A DNA stretch of 64,000 nucleotides from Fictibacillus norfolkensis (GTDB lineage Bacteria > Bacillota > Bacilli > Bacillales > Fictibacillaceae): positions 17,147-81,146 of the forward strand of contig NZ_JACSQM010000011.1 of the NCBI RefSeq assembly GCF_014836645.1. Direction: 5' to 3'. Shown here piece by piece: positions 27,125 through 35,475 of this stretch (position 1 is its first letter; every line of letters begins with the position of its first letter). The position numbers and the translations under genes were made by a program. Under the pieces are notes generated by a model that searched no databases, had not been told where the DNA came from, and saw only the letters and a list, made by a program, of their open reading frames with translations.

Positions 27125-27736
27125 ATGCCTAAAGTTTCAGCTGAGTATAAAGAAGAGAAACGCAACCACATTCTTGAGAGCGCCTTAAAATGCTTTAGTG
27201 AAAAGGGATATCAAGCTACGATTATAGACGACATCGTTAAAGATTCGAACATCAGTAAAGGTGCCATCTATAACTATTTTGCTAGTAAAGAAGAGATCTA
27301 TCTTCAGCTGTTAAAGAAAAGAACAGATGAATTCTTTGAAGATATGGAACAAGAGAACGCTTCTCTTACAAGTGCTAGCAGAAAGCTTGAAAATCTATTC
27401 AAACGTTGGAAAAAGCAAGAGTTAAAAGAAGATGATCAGCAGACGATGCGTGTATATATTGAATTCTGGCTCTATGGATCACGACAAGATGATCTACGAA
27501 CTATTCTTGCAGCGCGATATAATCGATTTATCGAATATATCGTGAAGATTATTAAAGATGGTCAGGAATCAGGAGAAATCAAAAAAGAGTTAGATCCGCA
27601 GAACATTTCACGAATCTTTTGGGCTCTTCGTGATGGTAACGTGCTTCATTATTCTTTTTTAGGAGAAGAAGAGCAATATCGGATAGCCTGGGATACCATT
27701 GAAGAAATGTTTTTAAGTTATGTAATAACGAAATAA
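27125..27736 (+). CDS. TetR family transcriptional regulator
   Basis: The product is 203 residues. N-terminal TetR HTH: ILESALKCFSEKGYQATIID then ISKGAIYNYFASKEEIYLQLL (residues about 12-56). The C-terminal ligand domain is of the FadR/YerO-like type with an RVYIEFWLYGSRQDD segment. ATG preceded by TGGAGGAAGC. It follows the GNAT gene and likely represses it and itself at the palindrome 26114-26131. The ligand is unknown. Confidence 0.9.
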   Translation: MPKVSAEYKEEKRNHILESALKCFSEKGYQATIIDDIVKDSNISKGAIYNYFASKEEIYLQLLKKRTDEFFEDMEQENASLTSASRKLENLFKRWKKQELKEDDQQTMRVYIEFWLYGSRQDDLRTILAARYNRFIEYIVKIIKDGQESGEIKKELDPQNISRIFWALRDGNVLHYSFLGEEEQYRIAWDTIEEMFLSYVITK

Positions 27737-27740
27737 AGAG

Positions 27741-27769
27741 GAGGCACCAGTATTTTTGGTGTCTTTTTT
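27741..27769 (+). terminator. Terminator after the TetR gene
   Basis: The stem GGCACCA / TGGTGTC is followed by a T run. Confidence 0.75.
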
Positions 27770-27834
27770 GTATGTGCTAACGGATGCTTTGGTAGTAAGG
27801 GTATGTGGATATCCAAAAACGTCGAGATAAGTCG

Positions 27835-27918
27835 ACTCGCGGATATATAAGCAAAACTCGCGGGATTATGCTCAAAATTCGCGGAAATAAATTCAAAACT
27901 TCAGGGATTATTATAAAT
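27835..27918. repeat. Degenerate 21-bp tandem repeat, locus A (four units)
   Basis: Units start at 27835, 27856, 27877 and 27898, each like ACTCGCGGATTATAATCAAA with A-CTCGCGG at the head and CAAA at the tail; weaker half-units flank them. The same period and motif recur at 51859-51963. No ORF is preserved through it. The remaining part of the 27770-28121 gap shows nothing else. Confidence 0.8.
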
Positions 27919-28121
27919 AATTCTTGAATAAATATCGAAAATACCCCGCTACGTATCGATGCTGGTTCGCTTTCTCTCCCCTAAAAACCACCTATCCGGA
28001 TCAAGACATATTTACTGGCTAGTTTTGTCTAAGAAGTTCCACTTTTGTTGGGAATTATCGACCAAATGGTCCTATCGAGATGATATAAAAAAGAGTAGAC
28101 TTAGAAGTAACATGTTTGTAA

Positions 28122-28147
28122 TGTAACTTTTTATAAGTAAATTCGAC
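28122..28147 (+). promoter_or_regulatory. ECF-type promoter of sigX (autoregulatory)
   Basis: TGTAAC and CGAC are separated by 16 bases, 35 bases before the GTG of sigX. This is the classical ECF sigma-X/W pattern (TGTAAC-N16-CGAC), so SigX most likely directs its own operon. Confidence 0.75.
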
Positions 28148-28181
28148 TACATAAATACATAGAGATAGGGGGCCATCCGAA

Positions 28182-28727
28182 GTGAAGGAAACGTTCGACC
28201 GATTGTACGATGAGTATCATACGGCGTTATTTCAATTTATCTTCTATATGGTACGAAATCGCGAATCGGCAGAAGATCTTGTGCAAGAAGTATATATCCG
28301 GGTATTAAACGCTTACGAAAGTTTCGAAGGCAAGAGTTCAGAGAAAACATGGTTGTATTCCATTGCCAGGCACGTGGCCATTGACTGGCTTAGAAAACAA
28401 TCCAGACGCAACAAACGGTTCCTATTCTTTGATATAAAAGAAAGTGAAAGTGTATTGCGTGATGGAGATCCCCTTCCAGAAGAATTAGTTGCAAAAAAAG
28501 AGTCTTACCGAGATTTATATACAATGATGAAACGTTGTTCACTCGATCAGCAGCAAGTGCTTGTACTTCGGTACATTCAATCATTATCGATCTCAGAAAC
28601 TGCGCAAATACTAAGTTGGACCGAAAGTAAAGTAAAGACCACCCAGCACCGGGCTATAAAAGAACTGCGCAAATGGCTGGATCAGCAACCGGGCCTGGAG
28701 GAGGAATTGAAAGATGGAACCAATTAA
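28182..28727 (+). CDS. sigX: ECF RNA polymerase sigma factor SigX
   Basis: The product is 181 residues. Region 2 contains SAEDLVQEVYIRVLNAYESF and GKSSEKTWLYSIARHVAIDW, nearly the same as B. subtilis SigX; region 4 contains ISETAQILSWTESKVKTTQHR. GTG start after a GGGGGCC stretch. The stop overlaps the start of the anti-sigma gene by 14 bases, giving translational coupling. SigX controls cell-surface modification, for example D-alanylation and resistance to cationic peptides in B. subtilis. Confidence 0.92.
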   Translation: MKETFDRLYDEYHTALFQFIFYMVRNRESAEDLVQEVYIRVLNAYESFEGKSSEKTWLYSIARHVAIDWLRKQSRRNKRFLFFDIKESESVLRDGDPLPEELVAKKESYRDLYTMMKRCSLDQQQVLVLRYIQSLSISETAQILSWTESKVKTTQHRAIKELRKWLDQQPGLEEELKDGTN

Positions 28728-29877
28728 GTGGAATGATGAAAAAATTGAAGAGCATCTTAAGCATTTGCCCCCAATAAGAGACCGTCGATCTAAGCAGGAT
28801 CTTTTCTTAAAGGTTCAGGCAAATATTAATTATAAGGACAATAAGGGAAAGCGGCTTCCTTCATGGAGTATACCGGCACTCGCTACTGCTTGCGCGCTTG
28901 TCATATTTGGTGTCTTCGCTCCGGATCTTGTAAAGAACGGGATACAGATGGAGAACTCCAAAGTTGCTGAGCAATCGGATAAGAGGGAAGATAAATCGTT
29001 AGATGACTTAGCGGATAAAGACCAAAACTCTGCTGGAATCATGAAAGCTGAACCATCTGTTGCGTATCATGCGCCTAATCTAGAAAAGAACTTGAAAGCG
29101 ATGAACAAAGACTGGGTGACTGTAGGTTATTTGGATGATCAAGCACAGCTTGTCATACCTGTTAGTTTCTTAACTGATCAAGACTTTTATGTTAATAAAG
29201 TGAATAAAGAACTTAAAGCATTCAATCCTAACAATGTTGGATTAGCGGATAGTCCGCTAGAAAAGGCGAAAATTACTGAGGAAGAAGAGACGGTGATTGT
29301 TGATCTGCCAGCAGGGTCTATTAATGGAGCCGAAGAACCTCTGCTTCAGGCTTTAATCACGATGACTTTTGCTAACGAGAATCAGAAGGCGAAAGTTGAA
29401 CTGCGTATGAATGGTGACAAAGGCTACGAATTCCAGCGTTATGGAACAGTATCTGAGTGGGATCTTAAAGTTCCTGGTGCTCCTCATTTTCGTTATGATG
29501 CCCCATCAACAGATGCATTTATCGTAAGTCTGTATGCAACGGGGATAGACACGAAGTCGATGCCAAAGGAGTTTGAAGATGCTCTTGAGATGATGGATGA
29601 TCAGCAAGAGCGTGGCCTTAAACCGCTGTTACCAAAAAACACAGTACTAGGTGTAAAAGTACTAAACAAGGATGATGTAGAGATTACATTTCCTGACTCT
29701 ATAAAATTATCAGCAGATGATACAGAAGATCTGATGATGATCGATGCTATTCTATTAACTGCTGAAAGCTACGGTTTTGAGTCGGTAAAGTTTAATAATA
29801 CGAAACTTGATTCAATCGGTCCTTATCAGCTTGATGAAGAGATTGAAGGAGTGACCGGTGCAAACTTCTATCAATAG
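28714..29877 (+). CDS. rsiX: Anti-sigma-X factor RsiX
   Basis: The product is 387 residues, near the B. subtilis length. An N-terminal cytoplasmic ~55 residues (sigma binding) is followed by one transmembrane helix (about 47-66) and a large extracellular part of GerMN-like character with a C-terminal LTAESYGFESVKFNN segment. It holds SigX at the membrane until an envelope signal releases it. The ATG overlaps sigX, preceded by GGAGGAAT. A terminator follows. Confidence 0.9.
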   Translation: MEPIKWNDEKIEEHLKHLPPIRDRRSKQDLFLKVQANINYKDNKGKRLPSWSIPALATACALVIFGVFAPDLVKNGIQMENSKVAEQSDKREDKSLDDLADKDQNSAGIMKAEPSVAYHAPNLEKNLKAMNKDWVTVGYLDDQAQLVIPVSFLTDQDFYVNKVNKELKAFNPNNVGLADSPLEKAKITEEEETVIVDLPAGSINGAEEPLLQALITMTFANENQKAKVELRMNGDKGYEFQRYGTVSEWDLKVPGAPHFRYDAPSTDAFIVSLYATGIDTKSMPKEFEDALEMMDDQQERGLKPLLPKNTVLGVKVLNKDDVEITFPDSIKLSADDTEDLMMIDAILLTAESYGFESVKFNNTKLDSIGPYQLDEEIEGVTGANFYQ

Positions 29878-29894
29878 TATAAAAATGAGTGTCG

Positions 29895-29922
29895 AAAAAG
29901 GCTGCAATTTGCAGTCTTTTTT
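29895..29922 (+). terminator. Terminator of the sigX-rsiX operon
   Basis: The stem AAAAGGCTGCAA / TTGCAGTCTTTT (one mismatch) with trailing Ts. Confidence 0.8.
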
Positions 29923-30000
29923 CTATGCAATGAAAGTAACTTTATTACTGTGTTCTGCGACTAATAGATGAAGTAGTTCATTAAAGAGAGGAAGTTAAAC

Positions 30001-30459
30001 ATGAAACGTTTACTCGTTGCAGTAGTTTCATTAGGACTCGCAGCTCTATTCATTTTAGGCGGTGTATCTGTAGCAAAAGCATCTCCATCTTATGATCAAG
30101 AAGTGACAGAAACAGCTAAACTATATAAGGGAACTCCATTTAAATGGGGCGGCACAACACCAGAAGGATTTGATTCATCAGGGTTTACCACATATATATT
30201 CAAAACAACTGTAGTTAACAAAAGTTTGCCGAGAACGTCTGCTGATCAATATAAAGGCGGTAAACCTGTTTCAAAAGGAAAAGAAAAATTAGGTGACCTC
30301 GTATTCTTTAAAACATATGGCAAAAGTGTTTCCTTTGTAGGCATCTATATGGGAAATAGAGAGTTCATTGCGGCTACTTCAAAAGGGGTACGAATACAAA
30401 CACTTGATTCTAAGTACTGGAAAGGAACGTATGTAGGTTCGAAAAGATATTTACCCTGA
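30001..30459 (+). CDS. NlpC/P60-fold protein with all three catalytic positions replaced (pseudoenzyme)
   Basis: The product is 152 residues with a Sec signal peptide (about 1-27, ending AKA). The NlpC/P60 core is clear: GTPFKWGGTTPEGFD, then GDLVFFKTYG, then VGIYMGNREFI. But the catalytic Cys of the usual DCSG motif is Ser (D58-S59-S60-G61), the His of the HVGIY motif is Phe112 (SFVGIY), and the third polar residue of the IHA motif is Ala124. A DL-endopeptidase activity is therefore not expected. It is secreted and may bind muropeptides or act as an inhibitor or scaffold. The gene is otherwise intact, with a strong GAGAGGAAG site. Confidence 0.8.
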   Translation: MKRLLVAVVSLGLAALFILGGVSVAKASPSYDQEVTETAKLYKGTPFKWGGTTPEGFDSSGFTTYIFKTTVVNKSLPRTSADQYKGGKPVSKGKEKLGDLVFFKTYGKSVSFVGIYMGNREFIAATSKGVRIQTLDSKYWKGTYVGSKRYLP

Positions 30460-30470
30460 ATAGATAAGCG

Positions 30471-30502
30471 AACTGTCCCCAATGTTGAGGGCAGTTTTTT
30501 TC
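30471..30502 (+). terminator. Terminator after the NlpC-like gene
   Basis: The stem AACTGTCCCC / GGGCAGTT (one bulge) is followed by a T run. Confidence 0.75.
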
Positions 30503-30600
30503 GTAGTTCAGGAGCAATCAATTCAACACCTGTTCAGCCTATTGGTTAAAAACAAAAGTAATAGGGTCATACTGTTAATGATGAAAATGAGGTGTGACAG

Positions 30601-31566
30601 ATGACCATAATTAAGCTTGGTTTTGTGGCAATGAGCATGGAATTAAAAAATGCTTCTCCATCCAAAACGATGACCTATAAACAATTCAGTCAGCTGCAGA
30701 ATAGAGAAGCGGGTTTAAGAAAACTTGAGCGCATATCGCATGCCAATATAACCAATACGATACGAGTGTTAAAGCATGCCGTGGCTAACGATGTAAGGTT
30801 TTATCGAATGACATCCAGAATCATTCCGCTAGCCAATCATAGTGAGCTCTTAGACTGGGATTATATTAGTCCTTTGCATGATGCACTCCATGAGATGGGA
30901 CAATATGCAAAACAACATAATATGAGGCTAGACTTTCACCCGGACCATTTTGTACTAATAAATTCTCCGAAAAAAGAGATTCTAAAAAACTCTCTAAAGA
31001 CCCTACAGCTGCACTACAAAATACTCAAAAGCATGGGAATGGATACAGAGCATCGATGCGTGATGCATGTAGGTGGAAACTATAAAGAAACCGATGTAGC
31101 CCTTGAGCGATTCGTGCAGAATTGGGGAAGCGTTCCGTTATCCATTCAAAGGATGATCATGCTTGAGAACGATGATACTTCTTTTACAATGGCGGATGCT
31201 CTGTACCTTTGTGAAAAGCTGCAGATTCCCCTTGTGTTCGATTATCATCATCACCTTGCATACCATCATGACGAGAACTGGATCCAGCATTGGCCACGAG
31301 TAGTAGAGTCATGGAAAACATCTCCGTTGCCATTGAAGATGCATATCTCGAGTCCAAAGAGCGAGAAACAATTTAGAAATCATGCAGACTATGTGGATGT
31401 TAATATGTTTTTTGACTTTTTAAAAGAAGTAAAAGGTAGTGTGGAGAGAATAGATTGTATGATTGAATCGAAGAAAAAAGATTTAGCCCTTTTTCAGCTT
31501 ATGAGGGAAATTAAAGAGAGGAAAGACGTTGAAATACTAGACGGAGCATCTTTTCGCCTTAAGTAA
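30601..31566 (+). CDS. uvsE: UV damage endonuclease UvsE (UVDE)
   Basis: The product is 321 residues. N-terminal KLGFVAMSMELKNASPSKTM and then FYRMTSRIIPLANH, LDFHPDHFVLINSP and MIMLENDDTSF, followed by VFDYHHHLAYH: these are the metal-binding His, Glu and Asp clusters of the TIM-barrel UVDE family. It nicks 5' to UV photoproducts and abasic sites, an alternative to UvrABC, common in spore formers (B. subtilis YwjD). ATG preceded by GAGGTG. Single gene with its own terminator. Confidence 0.92.
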   Translation: MTIIKLGFVAMSMELKNASPSKTMTYKQFSQLQNREAGLRKLERISHANITNTIRVLKHAVANDVRFYRMTSRIIPLANHSELLDWDYISPLHDALHEMGQYAKQHNMRLDFHPDHFVLINSPKKEILKNSLKTLQLHYKILKSMGMDTEHRCVMHVGGNYKETDVALERFVQNWGSVPLSIQRMIMLENDDTSFTMADALYLCEKLQIPLVFDYHHHLAYHHDENWIQHWPRVVESWKTSPLPLKMHISSPKSEKQFRNHADYVDVNMFFDFLKEVKGSVERIDCMIESKKKDLALFQLMREIKERKDVEILDGASFRLK

Positions 31567-31594
31567 AACCTTTGCTATCGCAGAGGTTTTTTTA
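31566..31594 (+). terminator. Terminator after uvsE
   Basis: The stem AAAACCTTTG / CAGAGGTTTT around CTATCG is followed by Ts. Confidence 0.8.
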
Positions 31595-31608
31595 TCTTCC
31601 GGGAAATT

Positions 31609-31664
31609 TGTCGAAAAATTTGTAAATTTTATCATTGACGAATGAAAAGAAGTGTCACTATAAT
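31609..31664 (+). promoter_or_regulatory. Promoter of the SDR-queA-like operon with a possible Spo0A box
   Basis: TTGACG (31635-31640) and TATAAT (31659-31664) are spaced 18 bases, a good sigma-A promoter. TGTCGAA, the Spo0A core, lies at 31609-31615, just upstream of the -35. Confidence 0.6.
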
Positions 31665-31727
31665 AAAAATACTTAGTAAACATAAATGTATAAAAAGTAT
31701 AAAATGTAAATTCGGGAGGAACACGTA

Positions 31728-32453
31728 ATGAAAAAAGTAATTATGATCACAGGTGCTTCTAAAGGTTTAGGTAAAGCGCTTTCTCTATATTTTGCCCAGG
31801 GAGGATATAACTTGGCGATATGTGCAATAAACGAAGGTGCCCTTCAAAAAGTGAAGACTGAAGCGATTCAGCTTGGAGCAGACGTTCTCGCGATAGAAGC
31901 AGATATGTCAAAGTCAAAAGATGTAGAACGATTCGTAGCACTGACAGAAGAGCATTTTGGAGCAATAGATGTGTTGATCAACAACGCATCTATCATCGGT
32001 CCTAGCCCGATTCCTTATTTGCTTGATTATCCAGAACAAGATTTCGAAGAAGTTCTCCGAGTTAATACGATCGGACCTTTCTTAGTAACAAGAAGAGTCT
32101 TACCGATCATGCTTCAAAAACAACAAGGAAGCATCATTAATATCACATCAGAGGCAGGGGCAACTGGGTATGCGGGCTGGGGAGCATATGGCATCTCAAA
32201 ATTTGCACTTGAAGGGCTAACAGAAACGTGGGCAGACGAAGTAAGTGAATCTGGTGTGCGTGTGAACATGGTTGATCCAGGTGAGATGGATACAGACATG
32301 CATGCACGTGCTGTACCAGACTGTGATTATGAGCTTGCAAAACCTGAGGATCTGACGGCTGTTTTTGGATACTTGGCATCAGATGCATCCTCACTCATTA
32401 CCGGAAAGCGATTTGAAGCACAGACGTTTCAGCTTGAGGGGAGTGAGTTTTAA
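31728..32453 (+). CDS. Short-chain dehydrogenase/reductase
   Basis: The product is 241 residues. Cofactor motif TGASKGLGKAL (about 8-18, NADPH type), the NNAS motif, a catalytic Ser in INITSEAG and the YxxxK pair in YGISKFALEG (about 157-161). GGGAGGAACACGTA precedes ATG. Its stop overlaps the next start (TAATG), so it is translationally coupled to a QueA-like gene. The substrate is unknown. The coupling suggests that both act on a common small molecule or nucleotide-related metabolite, but that is inference. Confidence 0.9.
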   Translation: MKKVIMITGASKGLGKALSLYFAQGGYNLAICAINEGALQKVKTEAIQLGADVLAIEADMSKSKDVERFVALTEEHFGAIDVLINNASIIGPSPIPYLLDYPEQDFEEVLRVNTIGPFLVTRRVLPIMLQKQQGSIINITSEAGATGYAGWGAYGISKFALEGLTETWADEVSESGVRVNMVDPGEMDTDMHARAVPDCDYELAKPEDLTAVFGYLASDASSLITGKRFEAQTFQLEGSEF

Positions 32454-33478
32454 TGGAAGCAGCGATGAAGTTTGAGGTTCCAGATGAACTGAACGCAAAA
32501 GAACCACCAGAACGAAGAGGATTACGCAGAGATTATGTGAAAATGATGGTGCTCGATAAAAACACTGGAATGACCAATCACACTCAGTTCTATCAACTAG
32601 ATAGGTACTTAAAAAAAGGTGACTTGCTTGTACTTAACGCGAGCCGAACAGTTCCAGCCGTTTTAAAAAGTCGTATAGAAGCAGATGGCACTGAGGTAGA
32701 GATCCGGCTGGCTCACAGAAAGAATGAATCGACATGGGAAGCACTTCCCGTTAGCGGAACTGTAAAAGAGGGTGATATCATCCGTTTTTCGCCGACATTA
32801 ACGGCTACTATTATAGAACAGTCAGAAGATACACCTTTTGTATCATTAGCCTTTAATCTATGCTGCTCTTCGCTGTTTAACCAAATCTATGATCTAGGAG
32901 AGCCTGTCAGGTACGAATACATTCAAAAGCCTTGGAATTTGGATTACTATCAAACGGTTTTCGCTACCATTCCAGGGTCTGTTGAGATGCCCTCTGCTGG
33001 AAGGGCGTTCAGTTGGGAACTTCTGTTTAGGCTTCAGAAAAAAGGCGTTAGGATCGCTTATATTACGCTCCATACGGGTCTAAGTTATTTGCTGGATGAT
33101 AAGTGGCATAAAGGACCGGACAAAAACTTTGAAAACTATCATATACCGAATGAAACGGCTGAGCTCATTTCTGAAACGAAAAACAATGGAGACCGCGTGA
33201 TCGCAGTTGGTACAACTGTTGTAAGAACGCTAGAGACAGTAGCACAGCAAAACGGAAGGGTCCAGGCAGCTAGTGGATGGACGAATCTATATATTACTGA
33301 AAATACGAAACTGGCCGTATGTGATGGGTTGATTACAGGGATGCATGAACCGGAGGCGAGTCATCTGCAACTGCTTTCTGCATTCGTAGACCGATCCAAG
33401 TTATATAAAGCTTACAATGACGCGATTCAAAAGCGCTACCTCTGGCACGAGTTCGGCGATATGAATCTAATTTTGTAA
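32453..33478 (+). CDS. QueA-like S-adenosylmethionine:tRNA ribosyltransferase-isomerase paralogue
   Basis: The product is 341 residues, near QueA length. QueA signatures include DLLVLNASRTVPAVL, the PSAGRAFSWELL segment (usual PTAGLHFT), ITLHTGLSYL and VIAVGTTVVRTLE. In QueA the enzyme transfers the ribose of SAM to preQ1 in tRNA. This copy is not beside tgt or ruvB, where queA normally sits, and the PTAGLHFT motif is changed (SAGRAFS), so it is a paralogue with possibly different specificity. An SDR gene overlaps it upstream. Confidence 0.8.
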   Translation: MEAAMKFEVPDELNAKEPPERRGLRRDYVKMMVLDKNTGMTNHTQFYQLDRYLKKGDLLVLNASRTVPAVLKSRIEADGTEVEIRLAHRKNESTWEALPVSGTVKEGDIIRFSPTLTATIIEQSEDTPFVSLAFNLCCSSLFNQIYDLGEPVRYEYIQKPWNLDYYQTVFATIPGSVEMPSAGRAFSWELLFRLQKKGVRIAYITLHTGLSYLLDDKWHKGPDKNFENYHIPNETAELISETKNNGDRVIAVGTTVVRTLETVAQQNGRVQAASGWTNLYITENTKLAVCDGLITGMHEPEASHLQLLSAFVDRSKLYKAYNDAIQKRYLWHEFGDMNLIL

Positions 33479-33491
33479 GTGGGGGAATAAG

Positions 33492-33887
33492 ATGCTGCAT
33501 CATATCGGGCTGTATGTAAGTGATATGAAAACGTCTTGTGAATTCTATCAAAAGATTCTTCCTCTTGAAAAGAAAGAAAGTTTCATGTGGAACGATACAG
33601 AGATTGTTTTTTTAGTAGGAGAAGGATTTCAGCTTGAATTGATATCTAACTCAGAGAGTCATGCAGCACGCAGCCATATCGCATTCAGCGTGACTTCTGT
33701 GACGGAAAAAATAAAGGAACTAACTCGTAAGAAGATCTTTTTAACAGAGGGACCCTATGACCTTCCAAACGGTTGGAGAACGGTTTTTTATGATGGCCCA
33801 GACGGAGAAGAGATTGAATTTATACAAACGACCAAAACTCAAATCTCTAGTTTTTCATCCCAAAAAAGATTAGAAGATAAGATATAG
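33492..33887 (+). CDS. VOC (glyoxalase/bleomycin-resistance) family protein
   Basis: The product is 131 residues: LHHIGLYVSDMKTSCEFYQK at the start with a metal-site His, a middle HIAFSV, and GWRTVFYDGPDGEEIEFIQ with a metal-site Glu, the two beta-alpha-beta-beta-beta halves of the VOC fold. GGGGGAATAAG precedes ATG and follows the queA-like stop by 13 bases, so probably the same operon. The enzyme class (isomerase, lyase or resistance protein) cannot be told. Confidence 0.85.
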   Translation: MLHHIGLYVSDMKTSCEFYQKILPLEKKESFMWNDTEIVFLVGEGFQLELISNSESHAARSHIAFSVTSVTEKIKELTRKKIFLTEGPYDLPNGWRTVFYDGPDGEEIEFIQTTKTQISSFSSQKRLEDKI

Positions 33888-33910
33888 AATGAGTGAATAG
33901 GAGTGATCCA

Positions 33911-34366
33911 ATGATTAAAGGACTATATGAAGCACATTTACCGGTAAGTAATCTTAAAACATCTATAGACTTTTATAAGAAACTAGATTTAGAGATCGCT
34001 TATCAACAAGAAAATTTAGTGTTTTTCTGGATTGAGAAAGGAAGAAGCTGGTTGGGACTATGGGAAACTGAAAAGGTTAAAACACCCTATCACCCATCGT
34101 TAAGGCATATCGCTTTTCAAATTGATAGAAATAGTATGTTAGGTATGAAGGAATGGTTAGAAGAACGGGCTATAGAAGTCTCTACTAATTTTGGATATCC
34201 ACCAGAAAAACAACCATTAGTATTACCAAATAACCCACAAGCTCACGCAGCTATTTATTTTAAAGATCCAGATGGAAATAGCATTGAATTAATTGCTCCT
34301 TTAAGACTGGATGTAAAAGAAGAATTTAATATGATGACATTAGATGAATGGAATAAAACAAAATAA
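33911..34366 (+). CDS. VOC family protein, second copy
   Basis: Start ATG 33911 (AGGAG seven bases before). 151 residues. EAHLPVSNLKTSIDFYKKLD, LRHIAFQID and HAAIYFKDPDGNSIELIAP mark the fold, with the His and Glu metal positions present. It follows the first VOC gene by 23 bases but is only distantly similar to it, so an old pair rather than a recent duplication. Role unknown; sequence resembles fosfomycin-resistance-like or lactoylglutathione-lyase-like proteins only in the general fold. Confidence 0.85.
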   Translation: MIKGLYEAHLPVSNLKTSIDFYKKLDLEIAYQQENLVFFWIEKGRSWLGLWETEKVKTPYHPSLRHIAFQIDRNSMLGMKEWLEERAIEVSTNFGYPPEKQPLVLPNNPQAHAAIYFKDPDGNSIELIAPLRLDVKEEFNMMTLDEWNKTK

Positions 34367-34426
34367 ATGATTTCTACTACAAAGACGAACAGTAATAAAA
34401 TGAGAAGCAAAGAAAAGGGCTATACG

Positions 34427-35173
34427 TTAACTATGAAAGGCTCTCATTAAAAAGGGACCATTTGGAACTTCAAGTTCTTTGTATGCCTTAAACAGATTTG
34501 TTTGATCGTAGGCCACAGATTTAAAATCAATCTTAAGATCCTTTTCATCTGTGATAGAGATGATGGCATAACGCGCTTCGGCAACTTTATTACAACCTAG
34601 TGCACCAGGATTCACTAAATGAGTTTGATTTACCTTATAGTCATGAAGGATATGATGATGCCCAAATCCTATAAAATCATAGGTAAGTAAGCCTTTAAAA
34701 AGCTCTTTCATCGCTATAGAATCCGGTTCACTAATAATTGGCATAAAAGGATCTTCAACTATTGGAGATTCTTTTTTTCCTTCCTTGAAGGGATAGTGCG
34801 TGAAGAGAAAACGGAAACCATCTTCTTCAACTATTAGTTCTCGGGGAAGTGTGCTCAATATATGAGCATAAGTATCTGTTAGCTGGTCAGCAATCCATTG
34901 ATGATGTTGCTTCGCATGTCTGTGACTCTTTGGGTGAGGCAGACCATATTTTAACGCCAAGATCGATTCATCATGATTTCCCGTAACCATCATAATAGAC
35001 GGGAGATTACATAACCGTTCAAGCACCTCGTTTGTAAACGGACCGATTCCAATCATGTCACCGCCACTAATAAAACGAGAGATTCCCATACGTGTAGCGT
35101 CATCAATAACAGCTTGAAGTGCATCCAAATTACCATGAATATCTGTAAAATAAGCAAAAAGAGGTTTCAACAT
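34427..35173 (-). CDS. Metallophosphoesterase family protein
   Basis: The product is 248 residues. Metal-site motifs are DIHGN (residues 11-15), GGDMIG, GNHDES, and the C-terminal FGHHHILHD, the calcineurin-like order D-x-H...GD...GNHD...GHxH. Resembles YfcE/PrpE-type phosphodiesterases. ATG 35173 with GGTGGAGAT upstream. Monocistronic and convergent with the VOC genes. Substrate not predictable. Confidence 0.85.
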   Translation of the reverse strand: MLKPLFAYFTDIHGNLDALQAVIDDATRMGISRFISGGDMIGIGPFTNEVLERLCNLPSIMMVTGNHDESILALKYGLPHPKSHRHAKQHHQWIADQLTDTYAHILSTLPRELIVEEDGFRFLFTHYPFKEGKKESPIVEDPFMPIISEPDSIAMKELFKGLLTYDFIGFGHHHILHDYKVNQTHLVNPGALGCNKVAEARYAIISITDEKDLKIDFKSVAYDQTNLFKAYKELEVPNGPFLMRAFHS

Positions 35174-35250
35174 ATCTCCACCTTCAACAAATATATCTTT
35201 TATAATAAAATAAGACTGCTTCTTTGTAAAAGACTTAGGAGGTTAAGGAA

Positions 35251-35427
35251 ATGAGAAAGAAGTTTGATTTTATTTTTGAATTACTCTTATTACTAATCTC
35301 CCTATTAGGTATGTTGTACTTTATCTACATAGATGAGTGGAAGAGTATTTTTTTCTTAACATTCCTACTCGTAGCTGTTGGTTCTGCCTTGAGGTTATCT
35401 AAAGAAATAAAAGACGGTTATAGATAG
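35251..35427 (+). CDS. Small two-helix membrane protein
   Basis: 58 residues. AGGAGG is present nine bases before ATG. Two hydrophobic segments (about residues 9-24 and 29-45: LLLLLISLLGMLYFIYI and IFFLTFLLVAVGSAL) are separated by a short charged turn (DEWKS), with a basic head and a charged tail. No family recognised. It is divergent from the metallophosphoesterase and convergent with the LTA synthase, sharing a terminator with the latter. Confidence 0.65.
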   Translation: MRKKFDFIFELLLLLISLLGMLYFIYIDEWKSIFFLTFLLVAVGSALRLSKEIKDGYR

Positions 35428-35448
35428 AAATGGATTAAAAGAAAAAAC

Positions 35449-35475
35449 ATAGCCCCTCACGAGGGGGCTATAATT
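35449..35475. terminator. Shared terminator of the small membrane gene and the LTA synthase
   Basis: ATAGCCCCTC and GAGGGGGCTAT pair around CAC, with A and T runs at either side. Confidence 0.85.

Noticed and set aside
27835..27918. CRISPR array
   Set aside because: Repeats are 21 bp head-to-tail without unique spacers and are degenerate; no cas genes in the window.
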